A DNA stretch of 64,000 nt from Parietaria judaica (taxonomy: Eukaryota > Streptophyta > Magnoliopsida > Rosales > Urticaceae): positions 18,322,001-18,386,000 of the forward strand of contig OX940860.1 in the NCBI GenBank assembly GCA_954871525.1. Direction: 5' to 3'. The position numbers and the translations under genes are program-made. How positions within the stretch are numbered: the first letter of the stretch is position 1; each line of letters opens with the position of its first letter. Shown here piece by piece: positions 34,127-46,230 of this stretch. A model generated the notes under the pieces. It was not told the origin of the DNA. It made no database searches and saw only the letters and a list, made by a program, of their open reading frames with translations.

Positions 34127-34990
34127 GACAATCAAAATTACTCTTGAAGGGTGCACTCAATTCCGTTTTCGATGGTTCTAATCCATTCTCCGTACCACCA
34201 AGCTCTAAAAATACAAAGCGACCTCCCCTTTATTCACTGCTTTTACTAAAAAAAATGTTGCTGCTGTCAAGCTATCATTGGTCGGATGAACACCGCATGC
34301 AAAGAGTGCTAGATATGTATACTCGAGGGAAATGAGCAAGCTTCCTGAAGTCCGAGAGAACAACTGGCTCGCAAATACCGAGAGAAGAGAATATGTCATC
34401 AAACTCGACGAGAGAGAGAACGAAATTAGTTAAGTGGGTATATGACGTTTAGAAGCTACGTTGCTAATATATAAGTAAATGCGACTCAAAAAGCATAAGA
34501 AAAAATAAAAAATAAAAAATAAAATAAATGGTCAGATCCACGGGTTATCTTGAGTAAACGGTTGACTATAAAATATTATATAAGATAGTGTATAAATAGT
34601 TTATGATATTTTTTTGTATATGTTATAAACTTTATTTTATATTCATGAATGAAATTAAATTTGTCAATCCCTACATGATACCAGAGTATTATAAGAGAAT
34701 TTTTTTATAAAAAAAAAAACTCCCACCTCCATCCTTCATCGTTACTACCGCTCCTTCGTTTTTCGGTCAAGCACGCTTTCTCCTCTGCCCTACTTCTCCG
34801 ACGAGCCTCAATTCGGCAAGACATCTCTCCAGAGGCCTCATTTTAAATATGAAAACACATATTTATTTTCCAATTTTGAGGAAATTGAATTTCTCCACAT
34901 CTCTAATCAGATTTGAACAATAAGTACCATATAAGACACAGACATGATGTTGTACAAGTAAAACCGATTTTTATAGTTATTTTTATAATT
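34127..34990 (+). repeat. Dispersed copy of the array LTR unit
   Basis: Contains GGGTGCACTCAATTCCG, GGATGAACACCGC, an LTR-like block from about 34420, a damaged primer site TGATACCAGAGT (34675-34686) and the AACTCCCACCTCCATCC leader, as in the 9-19 kb array. The adjacent hAT element interrupted its left part. Confidence 0.6.
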
Positions 34991-35039
34991 ATGAACAAAG
35001 GAAGATTAAGGTTATTATGAATCGATTTAACATGAAGAT

Positions 35040-35520
35040 TAGTGGTAAAATTGAGTTTTTCACATGTATTAACGTATTTTTCCGATTGGTCTTTGGTTTC
35101 ATTATCCGTGACTACTCGATTTCATTGTTCGTGACTAATCGATTTTGGATTTGTATGATTAGGGTGGATAATTAGGTTGTATTAATCATGGACATGGACG
35201 AGTTAATAATGGACATGGTCGATTAGGGTCGATTTTTAAGTTGTATTAATGTGGTTAATAGTCGATTTCATTGTTCGTGAGTAATCGATTTTGGATTTGT
35301 ATGATTAGGGTCAATATATAATTAGATTGTATTAATCATGAGCATGGACGAGTTAATCATGAACATGGACGATTATGGTCGATTTTTTGTTGTATCAATG
35401 TGGTTAATAGATGGGTTTGTTTGTATACATGAACATGGACAAGTTAATCATGAACATGGACGATTAGGTTCGATTTTTATGTTGTATTAATGTGGTTAAT
35501 AGATGGATTAGTATGATTGT
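35040..35520. repeat. Degenerate tandem repeat, unit near 110 bp
   Basis: Words such as TGTATTAATCATGGACATGG, ATGGACGAGTTAATCATGAA, GTCGATTTTT and AATGTGGTTAATAG recur in the same order three to four times. Confidence 0.6.
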
Positions 35521-35781
35521 TTCTATTTTGCTATATTTATTAATTTGGTTTATTTATATAATTCGAAGAAAAACCTAGAGGTTCCACTTCGTGCATAATC
35601 GAGTAATGATTAACCCGGTTAATTAAGTTAATAATCAGGTGTATTAATTTGGTTAATTAGGGTTTTTATTAATTCATATAGGTTGTATTAATTCACGTTA
35701 AATCAGATTGTTTCAATTTGGATATGTTGTATTAATGTGGTTAATTTATATATTTGCAGTTGTGTTAAACCCACATTAACT

Positions 35782-36012
35782 ATGAGGAGAACGAGATCCA
35801 GTCCTGCGTCAATGGCTGCGGAAACGGAAGAGACGGAATTAGAAACAATCGCGGGACCGACAACGAAAACGGAAGCGACGGAAGTGGAAACGGTTTATGC
35901 TATTGTTGTTAACTTGTTATGTTGTTTTTTCCGAAAATACTCTTATAAATTTTTGAGGTTAACGAAACAGTTTATGTTTTTGTTATTGAGGATAACATTG
36001 ATGTTTTATTAA
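35782..36012 (+). other. Exon-like open frame, not recognised
   Basis: After a TTTGCAG acceptor-like site an ATG opens a frame starting MRRTRSSPASMAAETEETEL, then ETIAGPTTKTEATEVET, after which it becomes hydrophobic and intron-like (GTTTATGC). The Thr/Glu-rich start looks coding; nothing beyond it does. It could be the first exon of a lost transposon gene. Confidence 0.2.
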
Positions 36013-37587
36013 CGTGAAATATAAACTGGTTTTTTATCTCATATTAAAGTGTATCTCAATTGTTTATATAATGTTAATATGGAAATAATATGCCAAGCTT
36101 GTGAAAATGTTGAATAAACTGGATTTCGATAAGAATTAACTTGTATATCTAAAGTTAATACAATGTTGTATGAGGAATTAACCACGTTATTGTGAAAATT
36201 CACGATCTCAACAAATAACACACACAAATATGAGAATTCAATTAATGAGAAATGAACCACATTAATATGAAATTAAAAACACGTCCAACAACAAACATAA
36301 CACGATCTCATGGGATAATATTTGATTTTTTATTAATTAAATAATTAAAAACGAATTTGAATAATATCCCCCATTAATAGGTAATTAGTTATAAAGTTGA
36401 TTACGTGATTAGCCACATTTATTGTTTCTATTATAATTTTTAAAAAATTTAATTTTTGAAAATAAAATCACGCTGGCAGATTAATCACGAAAATATTTTT
36501 TTTCCTTTTTTATTAATTACAAAAAATAGGTTAATTAAAAGGGTATTATAGGTATAAAAATCTATTATTAAAAAGTCACCTAATCAATTTAGCTATTTGG
36601 CTAAACAAACGTTCCAATTTGGCTATTCAGAGCCATTTCTCATTTTGAAAAGTGAACCCCAAATGTTATGTTTGTGAGAGCATCTTAAACTACATTACCC
36701 TAAAATATTAGCACTAGAAGACATTGGAATTCGGTAACAGTTTAGCGTCAAGCTTCTCAAACTCTCGAGAAGAAAGAAAGAAAAAAAAAACGTCTTTTCG
36801 ATATCGAATTTGGTTTTATATCCAGATCTTGAACCTAAGAGAAACTCAGATCTTCCATAAAAACTACATACACGCGACATGTATTGAAACAGAAATGGTA
36901 TTGGGAACGTTGCCATTTTTAAGACTCTCAAGCCTTGCAAGTGCAGGAAACGACATGGGAGTTGAACTTCTCGAGCTCTTCGTGAACTTCTTCTTCGGAC
37001 AGGTAGATCAAGTCGCTCATGCGCCATATCTGCGACTGAGCGGAAAAAAGCCACCGGGTTAAGGTTTCTATTAATCATTTTAATTCCACCATATAAATGA
37101 GTATTTAACAGCTATGTCTCTTAAAAAATACAAATAAAAAACATTTTTAATCGTACCATATCCCACGAGACTGTGCATCGACGTTTCCATCAAAATCAAA
37201 GTCCCGTGCAATACAATGCTTTTTTTTTAGTACAAAAATTTAATTTTACCCCCGAAGTCTTTAGGGGTACAATTGTCATACAATAAACAATTATCGTCTA
37301 AAAAGCGACACTTTCGCTCCAAAACAACATCGCATTGCACATGATTATAAATTAGCCCGAACTGTAAATTATGTAACTAGCATAAATTCCTTTGGAAAGA
37401 TCATTAGATATAATTAATCGAAACACTGCAATTATGTAATCTAGTGAATGTATATATTTTTCTTGAAAAATACTTTTTTTGTTTCTGTTTTGTAGCATTT
37501 AAAATACCAAAACGATAACTATTGGAATGGAAAATATGTCGATGACTACTGGCAAGACCTTTAATCGAGGATAATCTCGCCCTTTAT
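36013..37587. other. Intergenic stretch with one exon-like scrap
   Basis: At about 36936-37033 on the minus strand a short frame reads MSDLIYLSEEEVHEELEKF and NSHVVSCTCKA, which looks protein-like but is not recognised and stops at once. The rest is AT-rich without features. Confidence 0.25.
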
Positions 37588-37627
37588 TTGATCTCTTTCT
37601 TTCTCACGTTGCTCGCTCCAAATCCAG

Positions 37628-37882
37628 ATGGATCCACGCGTTTTGAGCGGGGTAGCCGGTCCCCTCCACCGGATCCAGAAGCGCCACTCGAAAGTCCTAT
37701 ATCTTCCGTGTGGGCACACGGATCATGCGGGCTGGCCAGCCAGCTTTCCGACTCCACAAATTGTGGATGAAGAAACTGATTCCATATACGCCATCGTCCG
37801 CGTCACTCCTTCCTCGGGGCAAGTTCTTTCCTTTTACAGGCTTGTCGTTCCGTGGCCAGAGTCTCAAGTACTTGGCTATTGA
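37628..37882 (+). pseudogene. ARF-like N-terminal fragment
   Basis: Starts MDPRVLSGVAGPLHRIQKRH, then VLYLPCGHTDHAGWPASFPT and VDEETDSIYAIVRVTPSS: a continuous version of the N-terminal ARF segment that the 28.45-kb copy has lost to its inverted duplication. After WPESQ the ARF sequence stops and an internal part of the dispersed LTR unit begins (TTGAACATGTAAAACTGTAT), so the fragment is cut by a repeat junction. It is too short to work. Confidence 0.8.
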
Positions 37883-39190
37883 ACATGTAAAACTGTATTT
37901 TAAAATTTTGAGGTTTAAGTCTAGTACTCTAAAACAAAAAAACAAAAAAAAACTTTGTGATGAAATCTAATTTAATTGATATATAAACAAGATGATTTAT
38001 GGACATGTATAAGCCCATTATGGATATGGGTATGAGCCCACTTTGCCCAGTAATTTGTACACTATCTTTTTCATAGACTTTAATATCTTATGTTAAAATT
38101 GAACGAAGTTTAAGTCGATACAGACTCGATATTCGCGAGTAAGTTGTTGTGCGGAGTTATGTTGAGAAATTTGTTGTTGTTGATCTTGTCGATTTTCATC
38201 GAATTTAGATTAAATAATAATGCCAATCAAAATTACTCTTGAAGGGTGCACTCAATTCCGTTATCGATGGTTCTAATCCGTTCTTCGTACCACCGAGCTC
38301 TAGATTTATAAATACAGAGCGGCCTCCATTTTATCTACTGTTTTTACTAAAAAAATGTTGTTGCCGTCAAGCTGTCGTTGGCCGGATGAACACCGCGTGC
38401 AAAGAGGGCTAGATATGTATACTCGCGGTAAATGAGCAAGCTTCCTGAAGTCCGGAAGAACAGTCGTCTCACAAATCCCGAGAGTAGAGAGTATGTCGTC
38501 AAACTCGACAAGAGAGAGAGGAAGAAATTAGTTAAGTTGGTATATGACGTTTAGAAGCTACATAGCGAATATATAAGTAAACGTGACTTAAAAAACATAA
38601 GAAAAAAAAAAAATGATCAAATGCATGGGTTATCGTGAGTACTATAAAATATTGTATAAGATAGTGTATAAATAGTGTTTGATACTTTTGTATAACTTTA
38701 TAAACTTTATCTTATATTCACGAATTGAAATTAAACGTCTCATTTCCTTCATGGTATCAGAACATAATAAGAGAAAAAATTATGAATTTTCAACTTCTAC
38801 CTTCATCATCTCTCCAACAACTTCACATAAAATCTAGAAACACAGATTTTATCTCCAGTAGAGAGAAAATTACACTTTTCATTGTCTTTCTCTAGCCACA
38901 TCTCAAATCAGATTTGGATAATAAGTACCATGTAAGACAAAGTTCGGATATTGAACATGTAAAACTGTCCTTTTAAAGTTCGAGGTTTAAGTCTATTGCA
39001 CTGAAAAAAAAATACTGTGATGCAGAAACTAATATATTAATTTTTTTTGACAGGTTAACAAGATGATTTATGGACGCGTGTATGACAATTATTATGGATA
39101 TGGGCCTAGTTTGTCCATACAGGCTTTCATATGCATAGGCCTTTTCTACTAAAATAAATAGTTTTGCTTTAGGAGTCCATAATTATAAGT
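37883..39190 (+). repeat. Dispersed copies of the array LTR unit
   Basis: The tail of one unit (AACAAGATGATTTATGGACA) is followed by a second with GGGTGCACTCAATTCCG, GGATGAACACCGCGTGC, an LTR-like block and primer site TGGTATCAGAAC at 38752-38763, then a second tail. Same order and direction as the array. Confidence 0.6.
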
Positions 39191-39196
39191 TGTATG

Positions 39197-39199
39197 CAG

Positions 39200-39237
<38 letters not shown>
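39197..39237. repeat. (TA)n microsatellite
   Basis: About 40 bases of TA repeats. Confidence 0.9.
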
Positions 39238-39244
<7 letters not shown>

Positions 39245-39362
39245 AATGAATTCCAATTTAAATTATTTTTAATTCAGATGCGATTTTTAAAAGCAAATTC
39301 GGTCTGAATGAGGTTTACAAATTTAATTACCGAATTTTTATACACCTTCAGCTCATTGTATT

Positions 39363-40853
39363 TATGGGTGGCAATTCGAGTTCCGTGTCGTATTCGTATC
39401 TGGTCTTAATCGTTCTTTTACTTATTTTATGTAGACCTAAACCCGCCCCATTTATTAGTCGTGTTAAAAGATGAGACCCACGCCCGTAGCCCGCCCCATT
39501 TAAACACTGTGTTTATCATGTCTACCCGTTTAAACCCATATAACATATTCACGTATTTTAAAGATGATAAATTAATTCAGCTTACACTCTTTTTAAATAA
39601 CTTTATTTAAGAATATTATCTAATATTTTAAATTTTACTAATATTTTTTTATTCTCATCAATTATACGACACAATCAATAAAATAAAAGGTATAAATGTT
39701 ATATATAATAAGTATTAAAACACTTGATAACATGTATAAAATGCAACTTTCTGCTCGTTAATCGTGTCTAATTGAGGCCCATTGTGTTCATGCCATGTTT
39801 ACCCGTTATTTAATCGTGTTAATAGTGTTCGATATGGTTGGACCCAGTCAGGGGCGGAGCCACGTGCACACGAGTGTGTGCACGGGCTGCGCCTGAAATT
39901 TTTTCGGAAAAAAATATCAAATAAGATATTTATGAGTATTATTGATATAATTACTAAATATTACCTCTACGAGACTACGACACATAATAGTCATGCAGCC
40001 CAGCGGTAAGTGGCTTTTTGCTTACCCCGAAGAAGCATCGACCTTGCGAGCTACAAATTTTTTTTTTTCAAAGGTAATAGGCAAAAAGTTCTTCAATATA
40101 TACACATAATACATTATCTATACAATATGGATAGTGTCTTTTCTAGTATTTTTTAGTTATTTATTTATTATAAATACTTTGTGGAAATGTGATACTTTTT
40201 TTTTAATTATAAACTTCTAAATTAAGCACCCACTGAATAGATACTAAATATACGCTTCGGAAATAACATGCATGAAGTCGCCCCATAATACTTTATATCT
40301 TTAATTTTTAAATTATATTACATTTCATACTGTAATTTTTTTTTTGTCATTGTCATTTATCACTTTTGAGTTTTGACTAATTAAATGAAAGTAATCAAAC
40401 GAACAAAAGAATAACGTACCTAATTAAAATACACAAGTATCTTATATTTTTAATTGGATAATAATGATATAAGTACCAAATATTTGATCAAGTGTATTAG
40501 GAGCGGTCTATTTCAATTGTTTATTTTCATCTCCGATATTTTCTTGTTTTTATTTAATATAAGCTTAATAATGACATAAGTACCGATATTAATTGTGATT
40601 TTTTTTATTTATATAGGGCTTCATCTATTTTTTAATAGATATTACATGTTACAATGAGATTTTTGTTATTTATGTGTTTGAAGAAAGAAAAGAGTTAATA
40701 ATTTAGTTAAAAAAATACTATTAAAAATTTACGTTAGGTTTCACCTGAACTAAAATCCTAGCTCCGCCAGTGGACCCAGTGGCAGTGGTAGATCCAAACC
40801 CGTTCAAATCGTCTCGTAATTGTTTCGTGTTCGGCCCTAAATTGTCACCCCTA
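39363..40853. mobile_element. Outer hAT-like element, host of a nested hAT
   Basis: Ends TATGGGTGGCAATTC and, inverted, TAGGGGTGACAATTT; both subterminal parts carry GTGTCGTATTCG / CGTAATTGTTTCGTGTTCGG-type words. Possible 8-bp duplication ATTGTATT / ATTGCACC with three changes. Without the nested element it would be about 560 bp. No coding capacity. Confidence 0.55.
39849..40772. mobile_element. Nested non-autonomous hAT element, 924 bp
   Basis: Starts CAGGGGCGGAGCC and ends GGCTCCGCC-like (CTAGCTCCGCCAGTG). The 8-bp duplication GACCCAGT is exact at 39841-39848 and 40773-40780. A tRNA-like stretch with AGCCCAGCGGTAAGTGG (A-box-like) and a T-run lies at about 39995-40070. No transposase. Confidence 0.88.
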
Positions 40854-40986
40854 ATTGCACCCTCTAAATCCTGATGTTTTCTTTTCACATCCCCCAATTG
40901 TTCATAAACTAGTTTCCAACCCCTTATTTTATTTAATATTTTCATAACACCCCCGCCCATTTTCATTTTTTCATTTTTTGACCTCG

Positions 40987-40993
40987 TATAAAA
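40987..40993 (+). promoter_or_regulatory. TATA box of RPL9
   Basis: TATAAAA 106 bp before the ATG. The leader that follows is rich in CTTCTTC and contains CTAGGGTTTA at about 41058, the reverse of the telo-box AAACCCTA found in many plant ribosomal protein genes. Confidence 0.6.
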
Positions 40994-41092
40994 CTACAAA
41001 GGGTTTTCTTCTCTCTCACTTGCGTTAGGTTTTCTTCTTCTTCTTCGTAGTCGTCGCTAGGGTTTAGCTTGTCGAAACTCACAGTCGACGCC

Positions 41093-42446
41093 ATGAAGAC
41101 CATCCTCTCCTCCGAGACCATGGACATCCCCGACGGCGTCACCATCAAAGTCAAGGCCAAGGTCATCGAGGTCGAGGGACCCAGGGGAAAGCTCGTCAGG
41201 GATTTCAAGCATCTCAACCTCGATTTCCAGCTCATCACCGACGCCGAGACCGGCCAGAAGAAGCTCAAGATCGACGCCTGGTTCGCCTCGCGCAAGACCA
41301 GCGCCTCCATCCGCACGGCGCTCAGCCACGTCGACAATCTCATCACCGGAGTGACCAAGGGGTACAGGTACAAGATGAGATTCGTCTACGCCCATTTTCC
41401 CATCAACGCTTCCATTACCAACAACAATTCCGCGATTGAGATTCGGAACTTCCTCGGAGAGAAGAAGGTACAGAATCCCAGCTTTCGTTTTTTTTTTCTT
41501 TTTTTCATTTCGATTGGGTACATTGTGATAAGAATTATAGGACCGATTTTTTTTTTCGCAGTTGGATTGTAGATTGTGCAAGTTTCCATTCCCCAAATGG
41601 GATTTTGAAATTGATGAATGTGATTAGATTTATTCGTAGTAACCGGCTTTCTCTGGGTTTAGTATTGAGCAAAACCTTGCTCTGGTTGATGCGTTTGTTT
41701 ACATGTATTTTGTGATTTATTGTGAATTCCGTGAAATTCTACTACGTTCCAATCCTAGCAAGCCTGTGAAATTCATGAATGATATTATTTTCCGGTTAAT
41801 CTGAGATGGTTTTGTTGGAATTTGGATTGTGATTACACATGTGTTGGTTGATAGAAGGAGTGAATTCTGTGATGAAACATAGGGATGCCTAGTATGGTTC
41901 GAGTTGTGGAGCTTCTTATTTAGACATCGTGTTGTTAAATACGCGCCAACGGGTTTTACTTAGGTAGACTAGTAGCCGTCTGTAATTTCCTAAGCTGTGA
42001 AAGCATTTGATGTCCGTCATTTAGTTTATGGACATGTTGTCGTTTCTTCCATGTAAAAGAGTTCGTGTAATTTGTAGACTACATTGGCTCAGTAGTTGTG
42101 TGATTTTCGATCAGGTGAGAAAGGTTGACATGCTTAATGGAGTCACAATCACCCGATCCGAAAAGGTCAAGGACGAACTGGTCCTCGATGGCAACGACAT
42201 TGAGCTCGTTTCCCGGTCCGCTGCTCTTATTAATCAGGTCCCTCTCTCCTCTATCTCTCGTTGGTATTCTGTGTTTATTCATGTATCTTTAGCAATAAGT
42301 TTATCTACCGAACAACGATGCTTTCGATAACATTAAAATTTGTTGGTTTCTTTGGCCAGAAATGCCACGTCAAGAACAAAGATATCAGGAAATTCCTTGA
42401 CGGGATCTACGTGAGCGAAAAAGGGTCCATAGCTACCGAGGAATGA
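41093..42446 (+). CDS. RPL9: 60S ribosomal protein L9 (uL6)
   Basis: Three exons: 41093-41467, 42115-42237 and 42360-42446, all with GT/AG ends and a frame that joins without error into 194 residues, the usual plant length. The protein starts [20 protein letters not shown] and ends [12 protein letters not shown]. It is a structural protein of the large cytosolic ribosomal subunit near the factor-binding site, with two uL6 folds: one ending around [18 protein letters not shown], the second with VEMLNG-type [19 protein letters not shown] and [14 protein letters not shown]. The coding exons are GC-rich against AT-rich introns. TATA box and telo-box-like leader fit ribosomal protein gene control. 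No damage is seen, so this is very probably an expressed gene. Confidence 0.96.
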
Positions 42447-44340
42447 GCCACCACGGCACTGTAGGAAATAACTTTTTTTTTTTAAAGTATTTTTTGGAAT
42501 GAATAACTTAAACGGTTTTCGTGATTTCGCTTTAGATTATACAGTTTTGTGCGATTAATGTTTTCTTCGCGACCTATCGCATGTCTTCCGAGTTTTCTGA
42601 GTTTTGTGCTATGTTTGTATCCTGTAATTTAGTGTCTCTGATCATTTCACAATTCAACCTTATATTCTCAGGCTTATGTTTTAGTGAAAATATTTTCGAA
42701 GCTTGGTTGCAGGCTTACAGTAAGTTGTTTTAACATAATATTTACCAAGCAAGTTCGGGTTTGGGCCCATTTATAGATATATCAGGCTGGAATTCAGTTC
42801 CTGTTTTCGTGTAAGGAATGAAACAGGCAAACTTTGTTTTTTACTTATCTTTCCGATTCGGTAAAAATGTGAGTTTCCATGTCCGCTAAAGCAAGGAAGA
42901 AGTTTTGAGGGAAGAACCCTCTCAGTCCCGAAAAAGACCATCGGAATATTAAGAATACTGGTGTGGGTTTAAGTTTAAATAGTGTTGGGACTAGAGAAAT
43001 TGATTATCATTATACTATCAAATCTATTAAATTATTGAGGGATATTTTAATAAATTAGTTAAAGTCGGGATTATATAAAAATACTATTTCATCGAGATTA
43101 TTATTATCGAGGTTCTACTCCCTCTTGATTTTCAAAAAAATTAACACAACTTGTTGAATAGTTTTAAAAATATTATTTTAAAATTTATTTAGTCCAGATA
43201 TGTATATACGACCGCGGTTGTGCGGATTTTTTTATTTATAAATCTATATATTTAAAAGAAGATCTACAAGTATGACATGGCACAATATAACACAAGAGAT
43301 TTCCATTTCTTATTTTCTTAGATTTTTTATTATTTTTAAATGAAAAAATATCATTCACTTGATGTCTTCATCCTTTTTGTTAAGCATTAATACGCTGATC
43401 TTATTACAGTTAGTTGAAAACCAAGAGTCATATTGATGCAATAATAACTTTGGCCATTAAAGAAGAAATAATAGGAATAAGTAAATTTTAATAACTTTGG
43501 CCATTAAAGAAGAAATAATAGGAATAAGTAAATTGTACATAAAGTGTTTTGGAATATGGACGATCTCTATGGTGTATATCATTGTCTCTTTCTTCTCATG
43601 CCCTCATTCTTAGCTTATTTTCACCAGTTTATATCATTGTCTCTGTAGCCATTGTTTAGCTAATTTACACCAGTTTATTTTATCTTATTTACTTTCTCTT
43701 CTCAGATGGAGTTGCAGATGGAGCCACGATAAAGATTTTATCCGTTGCATGCATATTTTTTTGTAAGCATTTCTCACTCTATATTCTTAATTTATATTTC
43801 TTTTTTGCCAATAGAAAAAAAGATTGGAGGTGCGACAAATTTAACTTTGTCTGTGAAATCTCCTCTAGACTCGCTAGGCTGTACTTGATTATGAATTTTT
43901 CTTTAACAGTTGTTAATTTACAATGATTTTTATTGAACTAATTAGTTGTGATTTGGCTCTAATTGTGTACATTTGATAAAGACATATTATACATGTATAC
44001 TAATGAAAAATTTACCAAGCTAAGAATGTTAAGAATGATCTAGGTGGTGGCTTTGTTAGCCCCACCGTTGAATTAATCGTATATTTGTTAGATATATGAA
44101 AATTTTGGTTATTGAATTTCTCAGAGTATAACTCTGATTTTGTATATTTTTTGGAAATTAAACAACGATGGGAATGTCAATTTCTGATAAAGATACATAT
44201 TAAACAAAATTAGAACATCAAAAATCAAATATTAGATTTGCATAATTTGTAATTGTAGTAAAAAAATAAAATTAATGCTAATATATATATATATATTAAT
44301 TACTTTTAATTGTTTGTTTTTATTGACTAAATTTCATTAG
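42447..44340. other. 3' flank of RPL9 and intergenic stretch
   Basis: The first 200 bases are probably 3' UTR. Further on it is AT-rich; besides the 48-bp duplication at 43441-43534 and a partial one near 43580-43680 nothing is recognised. Confidence 0.4.
43441..43534. repeat. Tandem duplication, unit 48 bp
   Basis: AATAACTTTGGCCATTAAAG and the following 26 bases occur twice in a row, differing only at the edge. Confidence 0.85.
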
Positions 44341-44556
44341 ATCTTTGTTGACGAGGAGATCCGTGAAGTGCAGATGCGGGAATAGGTTGCCCCCAAAGAA
44401 GTACATCTAAACTTTGGCTCTCCGATTCAACTAATTTTTGTTCAGTCGTGCCTCTGCCCTATCGTGCCATTGAGCTCCGGGCGTAGCAATTGTCGCCGCA
44501 ATGTTGTCGTAGAACTCTCGAGTCAATGCTTGGTCACCCAAATGGTTGTGCTCGTT
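44341..44556. other. Downstream flank of the transposon ORF
   Basis: GC-richer than its left neighbour; probably still part of the element carrying the minus-strand ORF. No product. Confidence 0.3.
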
Positions 44557-45003
44557 TTACTCGTCGGTAAAACTTGGGGTTCCGAAGTAGTCATTAATGA
44601 CTTGAGGATTGATTGCAAATCGGATACCCCGAACAGTCACAAATCCACTTGTTGACTCGTCGGGAAGAGCATTATAGAATTCGTGGACCAATGTCCTCCT
44701 TGCCTTAAACTTCAGTTGGAGCATGAAATCATGCCAACGGTGTTGTTCGATACTCTCATTGAGAGCGTCGCCAAGGTCACCCATATCGGTAATCGGTAAG
44801 GTGGCAAATCCTCGCTCTGGGCATATTTGCCGCTTGCGAAGAACTTGAAATCGTTTCTTTGCCGCTTCTGTGTTGAAATTGGGTACTTGAACGGGAGGTG
44901 CTTGTGGTACTGGTACATCCTCGTTGACTTGAGGCGGGACTTGGCTCGACGATCTGGATCTAACCACCATATATCCCCTTGCGCGTTTTGACTTGGGTGC
45001 CAT
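44557..45003 (-). CDS. Putative plant transposon protein, N-terminal part
   Basis: 148 residues beginning MAPKSKRARGYMVV, a basic, Ser/Pro-rich leader, then NTEAAKKRFQVLRKRQICPE with RGFATLPI, and HRWHDFMLQL through LVHEFYNALPDE, ending VTVRGIRFAINPQVINDYFG. The pattern (F-x-x-E-A-A-x-x-F, ERGF, EFY, G-x-x-F-x-I-x-P-x-x-I) is that of the widespread 'putative plant transposon protein' domain found in proteins of repeated elements. The family version is longer; here it stops soon after the Y-F-G motif. Upstream (minus sense) lies a low-complexity tract and then GC-rich palindromic repeats, probably the 5' end of the element. Function unknown. Confidence 0.6.
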   Translation of the reverse strand: MAPKSKRARGYMVVRSRSSSQVPPQVNEDVPVPQAPPVQVPNFNTEAAKKRFQVLRKRQICPERGFATLPITDMGDLGDALNESIEQHRWHDFMLQLKFKARRTLVHEFYNALPDESTSGFVTVRGIRFAINPQVINDYFGTPSFTDE

Positions 45004-45059
45004 TGAAATCTATAAAAAAGAAAAGGTAACATATTAACTTATTAATTTCAAGCAAAAAA

Positions 45060-45560
45060 AACTAATTAATCAAACCAATTATATGATCCTATAAACTAAC
45101 CAACTTAACTAATTAAACTCACTAATCAAAACAAAACTAACTAAACTAGTTGAACCAATTGATCAAAATACAAAAAACTAATCATATAACCAATTAATCA
45201 AACCAAAATCTAAGTTTAAATAATTCAAAAAACCCAATTTTAATACCCAATTAAATTAACACCCAATTTCAACACCAAAAACTCAATTTCAATACCCAAA
45301 CCTAATTTTAAAACCCAATTTCAAAACCTAATTACAAAACCTAATTTTAAAATCCAATTTCAAAACCTAATTACAAAACCTAATTTCAATACCCAAAACC
45401 CAATTTCAATACCTAAACCTAATTTCAAAACCCAATTAATTTCAACTCACAAAACCTAATTTCAATTAAAAATAGATACAAAAACCTACTTTCAATTACT
45501 TAATACAAACAATATTCAAATTATATTTCGAATTAACAAAAAAAAAAAAAAAAAGCTTGA
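45060..45560. repeat. Low-complexity ACCCAATTTCAA-type repeats
   Basis: Imperfect repeats of AAAACCTAATTTCAATACCC, clearest at 45220-45480, followed by a poly-A run near 45540-45554. Confidence 0.75.
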
Positions 45561-45569
45561 AATCGACAC

Positions 45570-46230
45570 TTACATGTAGAGGGTAACGGCGTAGGGACGT
45601 GGACGGCGAAGGCGGGTGACGGCATGAAGTGTGTCGCGGCGATTAGACGGCGGCGCAAGGGCGAGAGCGAGAGAGAGAGAGAGAGAGAAAGAGTGCGCGC
45701 TAGGGTTTCGTGATGGCGAAATGAGAAATGAAGAAGCTCGGGTAAGACTGTAAATAAGAATCACGCCGCGGCGTGTTTTAAAACATGTTGTGGCGTATTG
45801 ATGAAAAATCGTATTCACAAGCGTGCCGCGGCGTAAATTAAATACACGCCGCGGCAGAGTGAGAATTTTTACTGCGGTCATGAACAACGGTACAGAAAGT
45901 GTCGTTGTGTACTACCCGTTCTGCGGCTAAAACATCTCGCCGCGGCGAATTTATTTATTTACGGCCACTAGCCAACGACACTTGTTTAATCATCGTCGCA
46001 AGGAATAACGCCGGGGCGTCACGTAAGCTGCCGCGGCGTAGTAACTTGTAAACGGCACATTGTTGACCACAGAAAAGATTTCGTGGTCAAACGGAGGGTA
46101 TGCCACGGTGTGACAACGGCAGACTGGTGATCCAACCATGGTTTATGATTTCCGTTGTCTAAACTCGGATTTCAACCATGATTTTTGATATACGTGGTTG
46201 AATCTGTGTAGTCTAATAAACAATTTGTTC
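45570..46230. repeat. GC-rich palindromic repeats, probable transposon end
   Basis: GCCGCGGCG-type palindromes recur: ACGCCGCGGCGTG, GTGCCGCGGCGT, ACGCCGCGGC, TCGCCGCGGCGA, CTGCCGCGGCGT. Further right are ACGGAAATC / CCATGG words (ACCATGGTTTATGATTTCCG and a related copy). Dense subterminal repeats like these mark ends of class II elements such as CACTA, but I cannot find a CACTA terminus. A GA-dinucleotide run lies at about 45661-45690. Confidence 0.5.

Noticed and set aside
39363..40853. Firm target duplication of the outer hAT-like element
   Set aside because: ATTGTATT versus ATTGCACC differ at three of eight positions, so I kept the call at moderate confidence only.
41057..41596. 179-codon minus-strand frame
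   Set aside because: Complement of RPL9 exon 1; no independent support.
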